From contig NW_008705598.1 of assembly GCF_000186865.1 (NCBI RefSeq), forward strand, positions 18,339 to 57,597: a stretch of 39,259 bases of DNA, read 5' to 3'. The DNA is from Aureococcus anophagefferens. Lineage: Eukaryota > Sar > Pelagophyceae > Pelagomonadales > Pelagomonadaceae. Below, one piece after another: positions 20,169 through 30,168 of this stretch; within the stretch, counting starts at the first letter, position 1; each line of letters begins with the position of its first letter. Both the position numbers and the translations under genes were made by a program. A model generated the notes under the pieces. The model was given only the letters and a program-made list of their open reading frames with translations, searched no databases and was not told where the DNA came from.

Positions 20169-21871
20169 ATGGTACAAAAGGTGAGTAATTCGAAGACGGT
20201 GAATTCGACAGTTCCCTGCAGGGCAGCAATGGTTAGGGTCGACCGGTGACAACATAAGAAGCCCAGACTTGACACTTGAACGCCTATCAGATAAGTGTAT
20301 CAACGTTGTTGTCAGAAACTTTGAAAGCTACCCGGTACACGAAAATATACCAGCTAGGTTCGGATGCACGGTGGATATCCTTTTGTATGTGTATGCATAC
20401 AGGCATATGCGCGAAATTACTGGGAAGCTTTCCTTGGAGCTAGACGCAAAGATAGCGGCTGAGTTTGTATTTGATGAAAATTACTGGAAGAGGCGATGCG
20501 TAGAGCAGTTCATGTTACGGAATTGCCAAATAAGTGAACACGGCTTGACTTGGAAACAGCTCTTCTTCGAGACATATCTTCAACAGGTGCGCATCTTCAT
20601 AGCATCCACGTTTCCTTAATCGGCCGAATCTCACAAGTGCCTCGAGGAATTTGAACCTGATTCAGAGGTATGTCTTCTGAAACTTCCTATCGAGGTTCCG
20701 CGAACCTCCTGTAGCGCAGGGCTCACGCTTGCCCGATCTTTTGCAAGCCGTCAGTTCCTGTCAAGATTACATTTTTACTCTAACAGTCAGTTCTGCTGCA
20801 TCGTCTCGTTTGTACCCAACTTTTCTATGTAGACACGGCAGCTTTTGGGACATCCTGACGTCGAACTAATTTGTAAAATGGTGCGTTCCGTAGCAGCCTA
20901 ACATTCAATAAGATGATTCGTAGTTGCCTAACCTCACCAAGCTAGAAATAACATATGGCGTGAAAAAGATTGGCATGAAATATGATCGAATGCTGTTTGG
21001 AATGAAGGTCAGTCCCGCCTAGATTTTCGAGGAATGACCTTTTGCGTGAAATCAGATATCTGATGCGAACTGCTTAGCAAAATGTATTCTCGATTGTGAA
21101 AATTTGACTGCCCTGGCTCTTCAGTCGAATTTAATTGATGATGATCTTCTAAGGATGTTGATGACAGGATTGATCAAGGTGCAGCTACCATCATTCTCAG
21201 AAATCATCTGTTGTTTTTTTCAGAACTCGCAAATCACCCATCTGGATCTTGCGCACAATAAGATCACAAACCACGGAATCCGCTTGCTATCAAAACTTCT
21301 TGGCGCTTCTAGTGTATTGACCAGTCTAAATCTAGCTGATAATCAAATACATGCTGAGGTAGCATAAAATAAAGCAAGAGAATCTGCAACTACTGACCTT
21401 GTTAGGGCGGGCGCTACTTAGGGCGGGCACTGAGAGCGAATGAATCACTAGTGGAACTAAATTTACGCCTCAACCGCCTTGTCGACGAAGGCGGGCGCAT
21501 GTTGCTGGAAGGATTCTGCTCCACTTGCACGATCACCAGCCTAAACCTATCCGGAAATTCACTGTCGAAAGAGTCATCAGCTGCGCTCGTTCACATTCTC
21601 GAGGATGGGAACCTACCCATTCGGTCGCTCGATCTTTCTTGTAACGAGTTCATTGATGAGGATATTGAAAACATGGGACAGGCAGCCGAGTCGAACAAGG
21701 TGAGTATTTTACAATGTCGTGGTTCATACAAGTTTAAATTTTGTTCTCGTTTAGATTTTAGTGAACATGGACTTGCGCATGAATAGCACAAGTAGTGATG
21801 ACAATATTGTCTATGAGCACATTCGAAAGATACTTCACCGGAATGAACTCAGCTTGCAGGCGGGCTTGTAG
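20169..21871 (+). CDS. DRC5: Dynein regulatory complex subunit 5 (TCTE1/FAP155-like LRR protein), ten exons
   Basis: Hand-spliced model: 20169-20180, 20227-20586, 20638-20667, 20720-20785, 20833-20880, 20924-21007, 21056-21178, 21224-21358, 21406-21699, 21755-21871. All nine introns are GT-AG, 43-55 bp and phase 0, giving 422 residues with no frame conflict. The N-terminal part shows TCTE1 hallmarks (DENYWKRRCVEQ, HGLTWKQLFFETYL) and later LPNLTKLEITYGVKKIGMKY. Leucine-rich repeats follow (ITHLDLAHNKITNHGIRLL, LTSLNLADNQI, LVELNLRLNRLVDEGG, ITSLNLSGNSL, SLDLSCNEF). TCTE1/DRC5 belongs to the nexin-dynein regulatory complex that controls ciliary beating, so it would act in the axoneme. Slightly shorter than the animal protein (about 500). 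The 12-base first exon is the least certain part; a start elsewhere in exon 2 is possible. Confidence 0.87.
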
Positions 21872-21949
21872 GGCTGCCGACCCGGATTCCCGTGGCCTGG
21901 CGATACAGAGCAGGGTGGAAAGCAAACGAGCTCGCTGAGCCGGTAGCCG

Positions 21950-22046
21950 CGCCGGCACAGAGACGGCCTGCCCGGGGTGTGCCGGCACAGTCGAATCCGG
22001 CTTGTGCCGGCTTGTGCCGGCACATTCCGGTGTGCCGGCACACCGC
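21950..22046. repeat. Cluster A of the palindrome TGTGCCGGCACA
   Basis: Within about 100 bp there are perfect or near-perfect copies of TGTGCCGGCACA or its GTGCCGGC core at about 21954, 21980, 22004, 22013 and 22031. Copies are irregularly spaced and embedded in otherwise unrelated sequence. Confidence 0.9.
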
Positions 22047-22069
22047 GCGCGGTCCGCAGAAACGCATCT

Positions 22070-22128
22070 ATGCAAGTTTGGAGCTATAAAAGCAGCTAGT
22101 TGGAGGCTAGTTACTTCTTCTGCGCAGG
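22070..22128 (+). repeat. Dispersed repeat shared with 35371-35437
   Basis: GTTTGGAGCTAT, then GCTAGTTACTTC, then TGCGC, in the same order and spacing as at 35371-35437 (about 80% identical by eye). Confidence 0.75.
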
Positions 22129-22204
22129 ACCCCGGTTTCTCGCAGCATCGGGAGTCGTATATCATCGCCCCTATCAGTTCCCTTCAGAGGGGCTCTCGGT
22201 TGGT

Positions 22205-22268
22205 CGGTCGCCGCGGCCGCCGCCGCCGCCGCCGCCGTCGTCGTCGTCGCCGCCGTCGTCGTCGTCAC
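22205..22268. repeat. Trinucleotide microsatellite (CGC/CGT)n
   Basis: An uninterrupted run of CCG/CGC units passing into GTC units, about 64 bp. It gives homopolymeric Arg, Pro/Ser or Ala/Asp/Gly frames, none of which I regard as coding. Confidence 0.95.
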
Positions 22269-22598
22269 GCGCGCGTGGAAATTCGAACCCACAATCAAGA
22301 AAAAAGGATGTCCGGACGTAGCATTTTATTCCGTCCGGAAGGACGAATTCGTACATAAACCACACGAAACGACCATCGACCCAGGGGCTGCCCCGTCGGA
22401 CGCGAAGATCGCGACCGGAACACTATATAACGCGACGCGCGCACGATGTCATGACGCTGAAACGCACTGTGCCATGGCATGATGTTCAAAGCGACTCCGG
22501 GCCCGCCCCCTGGGCCCCGGTCGTAGCCATAACGTGCACAGGGGCGCTTCAAGCAAATTAATTCAGCGTCCGAGGGTTAGAATGTGTTCCCGCTCAGG

Positions 22599-22738
22599 CT
22601 GTGCCGGCACACGCCCAGGCCCCGGCCCCGTTGACTTTGGGCCCGACCAAATGTGCCGGCACACCGACAAAACGCTATTTCTGGTTGTGCCGGCACACTT
22701 CGCTTCGCCAGATCTGCCGGCACATTGTGCCGACACAA
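22599..22738. repeat. Cluster B of the palindrome TGTGCCGGCACA
   Basis: Copies at about 22600, 22651, 22686 and 22710, plus a variant TGTGCCGACACA at about 22727. Same motif as cluster A, about 0.6 kb away. Confidence 0.9.
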
Positions 22739-23130
22739 GATACACCCAGCAGGGGGTAGACGCGCGCGGAATTTTTTTCCGGTCTCTAGCCTCCCTTTAG
22801 GCCCCACTCGACCCGACTAATATCCTGGCGCGGCAAGCTTAACGCAGATAGTCCCCACCGCGCGGCTGGCGCCTCAAAGAGTTTTGCTTTCACCCTGATA
22901 CAGAGATGGCAAGGGGGTAGCGGACTCCGATTCGGAAACTTGAATACAGGGCCGCAACCCACGCCCGGGGGCCACCCTTCACGACGCCCCAGTCGCACCG
23001 GTTCCGCCAGCGGACTCCGACGGTAGGGTAGTCCGTGGTGAACTGTCGGGGCTACGCGGTGGCGGTACACCGGCGTCTGTGATTAAGCACAATCAAAGTG
23101 CGCTTGGCGATAAGCCAGCTACCTAGGGAG

Positions 23131-23283
23131 CCTACATTCTCCTTGGGCTATGCTACCCTAACTCGGGACTATGCTATCCTCCCTATGCTGGGACGCTCAT
23201 ACTGGCCTATGCTGGCTATGCTAAGTCTGCCTTATACTGGCTATGCTCATGCTATACTATGCTGGTGCTTCATACTAGCATAC
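23131..23283. repeat. Imperfect tandem array of CTATGCTGG-like units
   Basis: Repeated GGCTATGCT, CTATGCTGG and TATACTGG variants over about 150 bp directly upstream of the HECT gene. It is degenerate, and the unit length drifts between about 9 and 12 bp. Confidence 0.75.
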
Positions 23284-23352
23284 TCGGATTCTAACAAGAG
23301 CTACTAGTCTACTAGAGTAGTGGAAGCACGAAAGGCGAAGCGGACGGTGCGG

Positions 23353-26300
23353 ATGGGGAACGAGTCCTCCACCTCGAACTACCGGGAATCAAGGGGTCGG
23401 GAATCATTGCAGAATGGATCTACAACAGGAACGCGTCTTTCAAGTCAACAATCGTCTTCGAGCGTCCCCCCGGGTGAGTGTGGCAGTTTACTTTCCCTTT
23501 CCAGCACAGCAATAGGCGCGTATTCTGTGCCCGGATCACAACGCCGACAAGCTCAGTATACGATAGCGCCCACGAACAAAAAACTATGACCTATTATTCA
23601 CAGAATGCAGGTTCTATGTGACAGTACCTGCGGGTATACGGCCAGGCCAAGAGTTTCCCGTGAAATCTGTGCACTAAAACATTAACTTCAATTAATATTA
23701 TCTTTCTGCTAGGTTATCGCTAACGGCCAACAACTCATGGTTCGATGCCCGCCAGGAATACGGCCAGGTATCTCGTAGATCGGTCTGTATCCAGAAGAGG
23801 CGTGGTACTTGCTTGCAGGTGAACGCATCGTTGTTTCAGCACCGCGTTCTTCCCAAGGCACGCAGGCATACATGGCAACTGCACGCTGCGGTGTTATTTG
23901 GGTGACGTTCAACGTGACCGATTACCCAGGTTCCTCACGGTGTTAGAAGTGGTGAACAATTCCCAGTCCTTGTCAACAACCAACAATTGATGGTTACGTG
24001 CCCGCCTGGCATTGGGGCGGTGTCATCACTTGATACAGTGTGCTCATTTGATCATCGATTTTGCAGGTGTCCGACCCGGCATGCAGGTTCGTCGTGGTAG
24101 TCCATATTCAAATCCTGTTGAACGCTTCTATTTTACTTTCGCAGGTGCGTATCATGGTCCCAACCTCTCGTCGAGGTACCAGCAGCGTAAGAGGTCGATT
24201 CATGATGGACAATAGACAGCTTCATAGATGCATGGTTCATTTAGGTGCCAATTCTGCTGCAGGATCAACACAGGGTACAAGTTCGCTGAGCAGCCCCTCG
24301 GCAAACACACCATCGAACGACACAGTTCGGAGCCCTTTCGGGAATCAAATGTTTGAGGTAAATGTACCGCAAGCGAGCATGGCAGCGTTACCCATCATTT
24401 GTACATAAGCTAGACCAGCAACAGAAATGTAGCAATCTAGGGTGTGCGCCCAGGCCAAGCATTTGCTTTGATTGCAAATGGCCAGCGTGTGATGGTCACC
24501 TGTCCAGCGAATGCACGACCTGGACAAAAGATCCGCTTTCAATTGCCGATCAAGCTCAGCTCTGATGAGATTCAGTCAATCAAGCTTAATTACCAAAAGG
24601 ACGGCTGGATTCGCTGTCTATCTACAGACCTAACATTTCATTGGGTACGCAGTGAAGCAGAAGCTGATAGTGATCACGAGTCGAAAAAGAAACTAGAATG
24701 GGCCTTCGAGCGAACTGCCTTCGTTCGGGAACTACGGACCTTGACTGTGGGGACATCAACATCGAAGGCGACCCACTCGCTGCAACTTGTGCCTGCGAAA
24801 GATGCTGCTCTGTCCACTGTAGTGCCCGCAATTAACAATGGCACTTCGCTTGCCCAGGAGCTATCACGATACGCAGCCATGCCCTTTCAACATAAAGAAG
24901 CCTGGTTTCGACAACAAATTGCAAAGTTGCAAGTGCCGTGGGAAGATGGACACATAAAGATTAATGTTCGACGTGAGAATCTTTTGGAAGATTCAATGGA
25001 GGCTACTGAGTCAATTACTCAAGCCGACATGCGCAAAATCTTTCGGTTCGAGTTTATCGCAGAACCAGGTGGGCCAAAAGACTATTTTGTCTAACGAGCC
25101 CCCCCCCCCCCAAAACGACTTTCGTTTAGTTCGCCGCACGATGACTTTCATTTAGTTCGCCGCACGATTGTGCAGTCATAATCGGCAAATCACTCGGTAG
25201 ATGATCTCGCCTATTTGTAGGTGTGGATGCGGGAGGTGTTGCACGGGAGTGGTTTCAGTGAGATATTTGCGTCCAACATTGACCTGAGGGAAAGCAAATC
25301 GTCCTTGGCGTTTAGGCTTGTCTCGGACATGCTATTCAATCCAGACTTTGCATTATGGTCATACAGCTCAATAAACCAAATGTGCATGCAGATAAATCCG
25401 TCGTCGGGCATCGCAAATGATGAACATCTCCGCTACTTTCACTTCACCGGCCGCTTGTTGGGTAAGGCTCTTTTTGACCGACAGATTGTAGCTGGACATC
25501 TCGTCCGACCCTTGCAGCTAGCCAGAGTTTTGCTGTACTTACGGCATTGAAGCAGTTACATAGGTACAAGCACATACTTGGATGGCCATTGACGGTGGCT
25601 GATCTGGAGCAGCTGGATGCAGACACATATGCCAACTTGTGCAAGCTGAAAGATCTTGATGATGTGGAGGTGCAAACTGCTTTTGGGCTCAGACTGAAGC
25701 CAATTCGCAGGTTTGCTGCCTCGACTTTACCGTCACAGAGGATCACTGGGGCACAGCACAGACAGTAGACTTGAAACCAGACGGTGCAAATTGTACTGTT
25801 ACCAACAACAACGTTGATGAGTATATTCAACTACAGATGCGGTACAGGCTACTTGACCGTGTCAAAGAACAAGTGAAAGCCCTCCTTATCGGATTCTATG
25901 ATGTTGTTCCGGAGGTTGTGTCTCAGTGTTGTGATAGAGGTCACTAGTGGTCTGCTGTAGGCGTTACTTTCTGTATTCGATTTCCAGGAACTTGAGCTGC
26001 TTTTGTGTGGCCTCCCAGAAATTGATATCGAGGATTGGAAACGAAACACAGAGCATATGCACCGCGTGGGCAACTTATCACTCCTTTTATATTGCTCTAT
26101 GCTACACCAAAGGTACACCGGGGACTACGAACGGAAAGGTGCATCTCACAAGGTAGTCAAATGGTTCTGGGAGGCTAGTATTATGCAACGACTACGATTT
26201 CACAGATCGAATTTTCATAGGTTGTCGTTGACGATTTTGATGAAGAACACAAAGCCAGGCTTCTTCAATTTGTGACTGGCACCTCTGGGGTGACTACCCA

Positions 26301-26555
26301 GAGGAGAAAGTTCCAATTTGCGTACCATCCCTTACTTCACAGGTACCAGCGCAGGGATTTCGCGCCTTGCAAGGCAACGATAATAATATTCGCAAGTTCA
26401 CTATCAATTCGATCCCTGAGACCGTCTCGGTTTTCCCAAAGGCTCATACTTGCTTCAACCGAATAGATTTGCCCCTCTACGACTCGAAGAAGAAACTGAA
26501 AAAATTTCTGACCATGGCAATTCAGATGGAAGCAACTGGCTTTGATATAGACTGA
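23353..26555 (+). CDS. HECT-type E3 ubiquitin ligase with reiterated N-terminal PxGxRPG modules, sixteen exons
   Basis: Model exons: 23353-23473, 23604-23659, 23713-23767, 23819-23880, 23930-24008, 24067-24086, 24145-24372, 24441-25068, 25221-25257, 25316-25516, 25564-25669, 25711-25914, 25988-26052, 26113-26173, 26221-26289, 26343-26555; 734 residues in one frame. The C-terminal half is a complete HECT domain: [81 protein letters not shown] and the active-site Cys701 in HTCFNR. The N-terminal part has about four modules of the type V-P-x-G-x-R-P-G-x-x-F plus N-(G/N)-Q-x-x-M-V-x-C-P. The start MGNESS fits an N-myristoylation site. The protein would transfer ubiquitin via Cys701. Several introns require GC donors. 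The intron at 24373-24440 could use a GT at 24358, and 23881-23929 could use a GT at 23893. Substrates are unknown. Confidence 0.88.
25069..25220 (+). other. Intron of the HECT gene with poly-C tract and 26-bp direct repeat
   Basis: The longest intron of the gene (152 bp, GT-AG). It carries a run of about a dozen C at about 25093 and two copies of GACTTTCnTTTAGTTCGCC about 26 bp apart. Splicing joins ...IAEPG to [10 protein letters not shown] without frame change. Confidence 0.75.
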
Positions 26556-27160
26556 GTGGTCTCGTTGTCTTGATCCACCCCAGAAGTCTAGCTACTCGCC
26601 GTCTCACGGAGCTCATTGGCAAGTTACCCCGGGGGCGAACGCGGGAAATACGACGCGCATAAAGCCCTCAGCTGCCGGCTAGGCGCCAAATGACGCACGG
26701 CGTTATTTACCTGGGCCGTCGCCACGGCGCTATTTGCAGAGGTTCTGCACAGTTAGGTAGCCCGCGGGAAACTCGACGCGTTCTAGTTTGGGGCCCGCCA
26801 GCGGGCCCGCCCACCTATGGGAGCCGGATGCGGGAGCCGGATTACCGGGTAATGCCCGGGAGGCCTCGGTAATTACCGGCAATTACCGGGTAATTACCGC
26901 AGAAGGGTAATTACCCGGCAATCAGGGCGTCCGCGGACGGCTAGAGGCGGTATGGCGGCTCGAAAGGACCATCTCACGATAGCCCAATGATATCAGTGTG
27001 GTGTTCTCCATTAGACACTTGGGGGTCTCTGGTATCTATGTACCGCACCCCCCCTGATGCCAAAACGCAGCAACTTGGCGAGGCGACGTCGAGAAAATGA
27101 AGATGAGAGTAGAAATCTCTCTATCTCTCTATCCAGTTCGCCTACAGGTTGAGGACGGGT
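26556..27160. other. Intergenic with the second GGTAATTACC repeat
   Basis: No supported gene. A CTCTCTATCTCTCT segment at about 27117 is the complement of the GAGAGATAGAGAG text at 35118 and 7204. Confidence 0.55.
26822..26925 (-). repeat. GGTAATTACC-rich repeat, copy 2 (inverted relative to 13.0 kb)
   Basis: Reverse complement of the 13028-13206 repeat: GGGAGCCGGATTACCGGGTA, then CCCGGGAGGCCTCGGTAATT, then CCGCAGAAGGGTAATTACCC. Likely the same non-autonomous element in opposite orientation. Confidence 0.9.
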
Positions 27161-27523
27161 TACTTACTAGAATCCTTACTAGTATGGGCACCTCCATCTT
27201 TGAGTGCGGTCAGCTTTTGGTGGTATTCGGCAGGCCACCAGTCGGGGATTGTTTGGCCGCGGCCACCCGCACCTTTGTACATGATGTAGTACTTCAGCTC
27301 TGTGTCACTCATGTCTTCGATGTTTGATCTGGATAATGCGACGAAAGCGTCCTGCACTTGGAGCTGGGCGTTCCCTGACCCGACCTTCCTGACAATTGCG
27401 ACGCCGTTATACATGTAGTCCTCGCACTCAAGGCTCTCTCTGCAGCTGCCCAGCGACCCGCGGCGACGTTCGTGACTGGCGATGGACGCGCGACCGACAG
27501 ATGCCCCAAGCGAGGCGCGGACG
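27161..27523 (-). pseudogene. Small unidentified reading frame, possible 3' fragment of a gene
   Basis: Open from about 27523 down to the stop near 27160. The only Met codon is at 27412-27414. The last 90 residues look protein-like (CEDYMYNGVAIVRKVGSG, then SRSNIEDMSDTELKYYIMYK, then TIPDWWPAEYHQKL). Upstream the sequence becomes very GC-rich and the frame is lost. It could be the C-terminal end of a gene interrupted by the GC-rich patch, or part of a mobile element. Family not recognised. Confidence 0.3.
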
Positions 27524-28039
27524 CCGCCGCATCAGGGCTGCGGCGGCCGTCTGCTGGTTCTCGGCGACGATCTCGGCGAGCGTCGCGCGGCGCGCGGTCG
27601 TCCAAAACCGTGAGGGTCGCCTTCGACGAGCTCCACGATGCCGATGCGTCCGCAGAAAGCAGAGACGGTGATCGGTCGACGTAAAATTGCGCGCGGACGA
27701 CCGAGCGGCGCGTCCTCGCGCGAAGGCGGAGCGAGTTCGCGGCGCGCCGCAGCCGGATTCCCAGCGATTTCCAACAATTTGTTGGTGGAGCGCGCCAACC
27801 AACATACGGTGGGCGTGTTTGGGCCGCGGGTACGGTCCACGGCGTCGGCGGGCGCCGCTCTGGCCCCGGCGCCACGGCGTCGCGCTCGGTCCGAAACCGT
27901 TGCGGCTCGGCGCCGCCGGCACCGAATGGTGGTCCTCTCCCAGCTCGCCGCTTCCCCGGGGACCGGGGTGGCGCGGCTTATTTTTTGAGCCCGCCCACCA
28001 CCCTCCTTCGGCACATGGGTCTCGGACGCTGGTTTTATA
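27524..28039. other. GC-rich patch with overlapping spurious frames
   Basis: Long frames exist on both strands, but none keeps a protein-like composition for more than 30-40 residues. Pieces such as VSAFCGRIGIVELVEGDPHG and ATLAEIVAENQQTAAAALM are in different minus-strand frames, consistent with a frameshifted relic. Confidence 0.4.
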
Positions 28040-28393
28040 GTGCGTTTACTGCGCACTGATTTTACTCTACCCTCCTCCCGTCCCAGAAGAGTTGGAGTCA
28101 GGAGGAAAGATTCCAGAGGATATGCGAAAAATGTGGCTGGGTTGTTTAAGATCCCCGATCGAATGGCGCGGATCGGATTCGAGAAAATCGATGGTAAAGA
28201 GGGCTTTGGCAGTGGTGATGGGCACCTTTGGCAGGCTCTATCTCGGCGCCATGGCCACCGATTTGCAAAATTCTTGTTGCATCTGAAAGCCGGCACCGCC
28301 GTCTTGCGCGCAGAGCCACTAACTCAAAAACTTCAAGAGCACCACAAATCCGCCTTTTTATTCAACCCAGCCACAAATGTGAATCTTGGTTAG
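28040..28393 (+). CDS. Weak hypothetical reading frame, 117 residues
   Basis: Open frame at core-genome composition; central part GLFKIPDRMARIGFEKIDGK, then GDGHLWQALSRRHGHRFAK. An overlapping frame at 28092-28286 is equally plausible. No family recognised and no splice context found. It may be a relic. Confidence 0.2.
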   Translation: MRLLRTDFTLPSSRPRRVGVRRKDSRGYAKNVAGLFKIPDRMARIGFEKIDGKEGFGSGDGHLWQALSRRHGHRFAKFLLHLKAGTAVLRAEPLTQKLQEHHKSAFLFNPATNVNLG

Positions 28394-29109
28394 CTGGGCG
28401 AAAAGGACGATGTCGGCGTGGAGCTATGTGATGGCACCTCGGTTGTTTGTGTGGTTTTGAGTGCGGGGGCCGCACGAACCAGCTGTTGGAGGTGTGGAGG
28501 AATTGCTATAGCCTACTAGTGGCTCGCTGCTCTCCTAGTTATTGGCTATTTCTTATGGATATTGTATCTTGGTATCTCCCTGCTTTTCTTCTTCTCTTGT
28601 CGCTTTTAACGGGTGTGTGGTGGTGTCGGTGTTAGTTAGTTGGCGGGGTTGGTTTAAACTTCAAGTGCCCATTTAGTTGAAGGGCAACTTACATTCTCCT
28701 TCGAAGAGGGGATTCTGGCTGCGAAGTGAGCTGGTTATCCCCGCGGGGGTGGTGGTGGTGGTGGTGGTGTGTGGGGGGGGCACATGCCAGGACTATCTTC
28801 CTCCGAGATCGAGCTGCAATCTTCGGCACGCCAATTCGGCACGCCATGCACAAGTCGAATGCCTCGATTGCACTCCCAGTACGCATCATTGCGCGATATT
28901 CGGGAACCACCACGTCGACATTTGGCTGGTCGACATTTTCCGCAATGCAGGGATAAACCTCAAGTTTATCACAACTATCCTTTGACGGGTGCGACGGATA
29001 ATCGAAAGTTCGCTCGGTATGCTTACCAACATCAAGATCTCTGTTGAGCACGAGGGCTAGCTAGCCTGCTCGCGATGTATCAACTCAGTCCTCACTCGAG
29101 GCCCTGAGG
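28394..29109. other. Intergenic; GGT microsatellite, no gene recognised
   Basis: A (GGT)n run followed by poly-G lies at about 28747-28780. Short frames on both strands around 28690-29050 are not convincing. The 3' end of the minus-strand carrier gene begins at 29110. Confidence 0.45.
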
Positions 29110-30168
29110 TTATTCGAGTAGAAGGCGCCAGACGACTGTAAATACGATAGACTGGAGCCCATTGGCAATGATGCGGGTGGAAAGACCTCGAGTGAAGAAT
29201 GCGGACGCACCATTCATCATGGCAATATCGCGAACTATCTGGGCATATGTTCGGTCTGCTGCTTTAGACTTTGCGTCATTATTCACTGCTGTGAGAGACC
29301 TCTGAGCGGCCATAGATTGTTTTGTAGTCTTAATTACTCGAATGGGATTAGATGCAACGTCGGAAGCGATAGATGAAATGAAGCCCATTAATGCGAGACG
29401 AATTGAGTTATAGATGGCCTTGTTGTGCTTAGGGTAGAGAACATTGAGAACATTAAATGTCAAAAACCAAGGGTAGTGGCCCATGAACGTCGAGGCAGCC
29501 ATCGCGTACGCACCCGTGTAGAGTATAGAGATGTTTCCATGCGCAAAAGCATGACGAGTGACGGCATTGAAGCCATAGCAGCCATCAACCTGAGACACCG
29601 TCTTCAGAGTGTCAATGGGCATAAGTACACAACGGTAGCATGTCGTTAGCAGCGACCCGAGCATTGTCACCACATAGATGGGGTACTTTCCCAACCCAAA
29701 AGCATCTGTGTCGCGAAGGCCAAGAACGAGCGTATTTGCTGCCGCAGACCCAAATCGAGTCAGAGGACCTTGCAAAATAGCAAAGGGAAGTCCACGGTAT
29801 AATCGGCGAACGCCACCATCTTCCCAAAGAACAAGGAGTACAGCTCGCAGGCTTCCACCATGTCGGTACTGATAGTTCATTGCCGTGCGCAACCACATGA
29901 ACATGAGTACCTGTGCTACGCCTGCAATCGAGCCTGTTATTCCACCTGTAAAGGCTTCCTTGAGCGATCCAGCTGGCGCCGTTTTAGTAAGTTCTCCATC
30001 TATCGGCACACTACCCCCGCGTGACACACGGGAAACGTCTTTCCTCGAATATTGAGACCTGCTTCGCAAGGTAAGTTGCGACCTAGCAAAGGATCTCCGA
30101 GCGACCAATAAAGAAGCTAACAAGCTTATGGATCGCATGGGTTCCGCACTGAGCGAGAACGAGATCAC
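29110..30168 (-). CDS. Mitochondrial carrier family (SLC25-like) protein
   Basis: An intronless frame of 352 residues. The N-terminal 45 residues are rich in Ser, Arg and Leu and lack acids at first, like a targeting extension. Three carrier repeats follow. Repeat 1 has FTGGITGSIAGVAQ, without the usual P-x-D/E signature. Repeat 2 has MPIDTLKT (P184, D186, K189), the classic Px(D/E)xx(K/R). Repeat 3 has NPIRVIK near residue 275, a degenerate version. RLYRGLPFAI and FFTRGLSTRI match the linker-helix motif. The protein would exchange metabolites across the inner mitochondrial membrane; the substrate cannot be told. The asymmetric signatures suggest a divergent protist or plant carrier subfamily. 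The gene is read away from the plus-strand region to its right; no promoter motif recognised. Confidence 0.8.
   Translation of the reverse strand: MISFSLSAEPMRSISLLASLLVARRSFARSQLTLRSRSQYSRKDVSRVSRGGSVPIDGELTKTAPAGSLKEAFTGGITGSIAGVAQVLMFMWLRTAMNYQYRHGGSLRAVLLVLWEDGGVRRLYRGLPFAILQGPLTRFGSAAANTLVLGLRDTDAFGLGKYPIYVVTMLGSLLTTCYRCVLMPIDTLKTVSQVDGCYGFNAVTRHAFAHGNISILYTGAYAMAASTFMGHYPWFLTFNVLNVLYPKHNKAIYNSIRLALMGFISSIASDVASNPIRVIKTTKQSMAAQRSLTAVNNDAKSKAADRTYAQIVRDIAMMNGASAFFTRGLSTRIIANGLQSIVFTVVWRLLLE

Larger units (their letters stand above)
21872..23352. other. Repeat-rich intergenic region between the DRC5-like and HECT genes
   Basis: About 1.5 kb with no supported gene. It contains two clusters of a 12-bp palindrome, a trinucleotide microsatellite, an imperfect ATGCTGG-type tandem array, and a dispersed repeat at 22070-22128. 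Each is listed separately. Frames through the palindromes give Cys-Arg-His-rich peptides that are artefacts of the repeat. Confidence 0.7.

Noticed and set aside
21758..22165. 135-residue minus-strand Cys/His-rich frame
   Set aside because: It is the translation of the TGTGCCGGCACA palindromes plus antisense of the last DRC5 exon, not a zinc-finger gene.
22107..22358. Poly-Arg and poly-Pro/Ser frames over the trinucleotide run
   Set aside because: Microsatellite translation only.
24145..24372. Extra intron from GTAAGA near 24191 to TAG near 24243 in the HECT gene
   Set aside because: Removing it shifts the frame into a nearby stop, while leaving it in keeps the frame open.
13028..26925. CRISPR-like or origin-like function for the GGTAATTACC repeats
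   Set aside because: The genome is eukaryotic, there are no regular spacers, and the two copies look like one dispersed element family.
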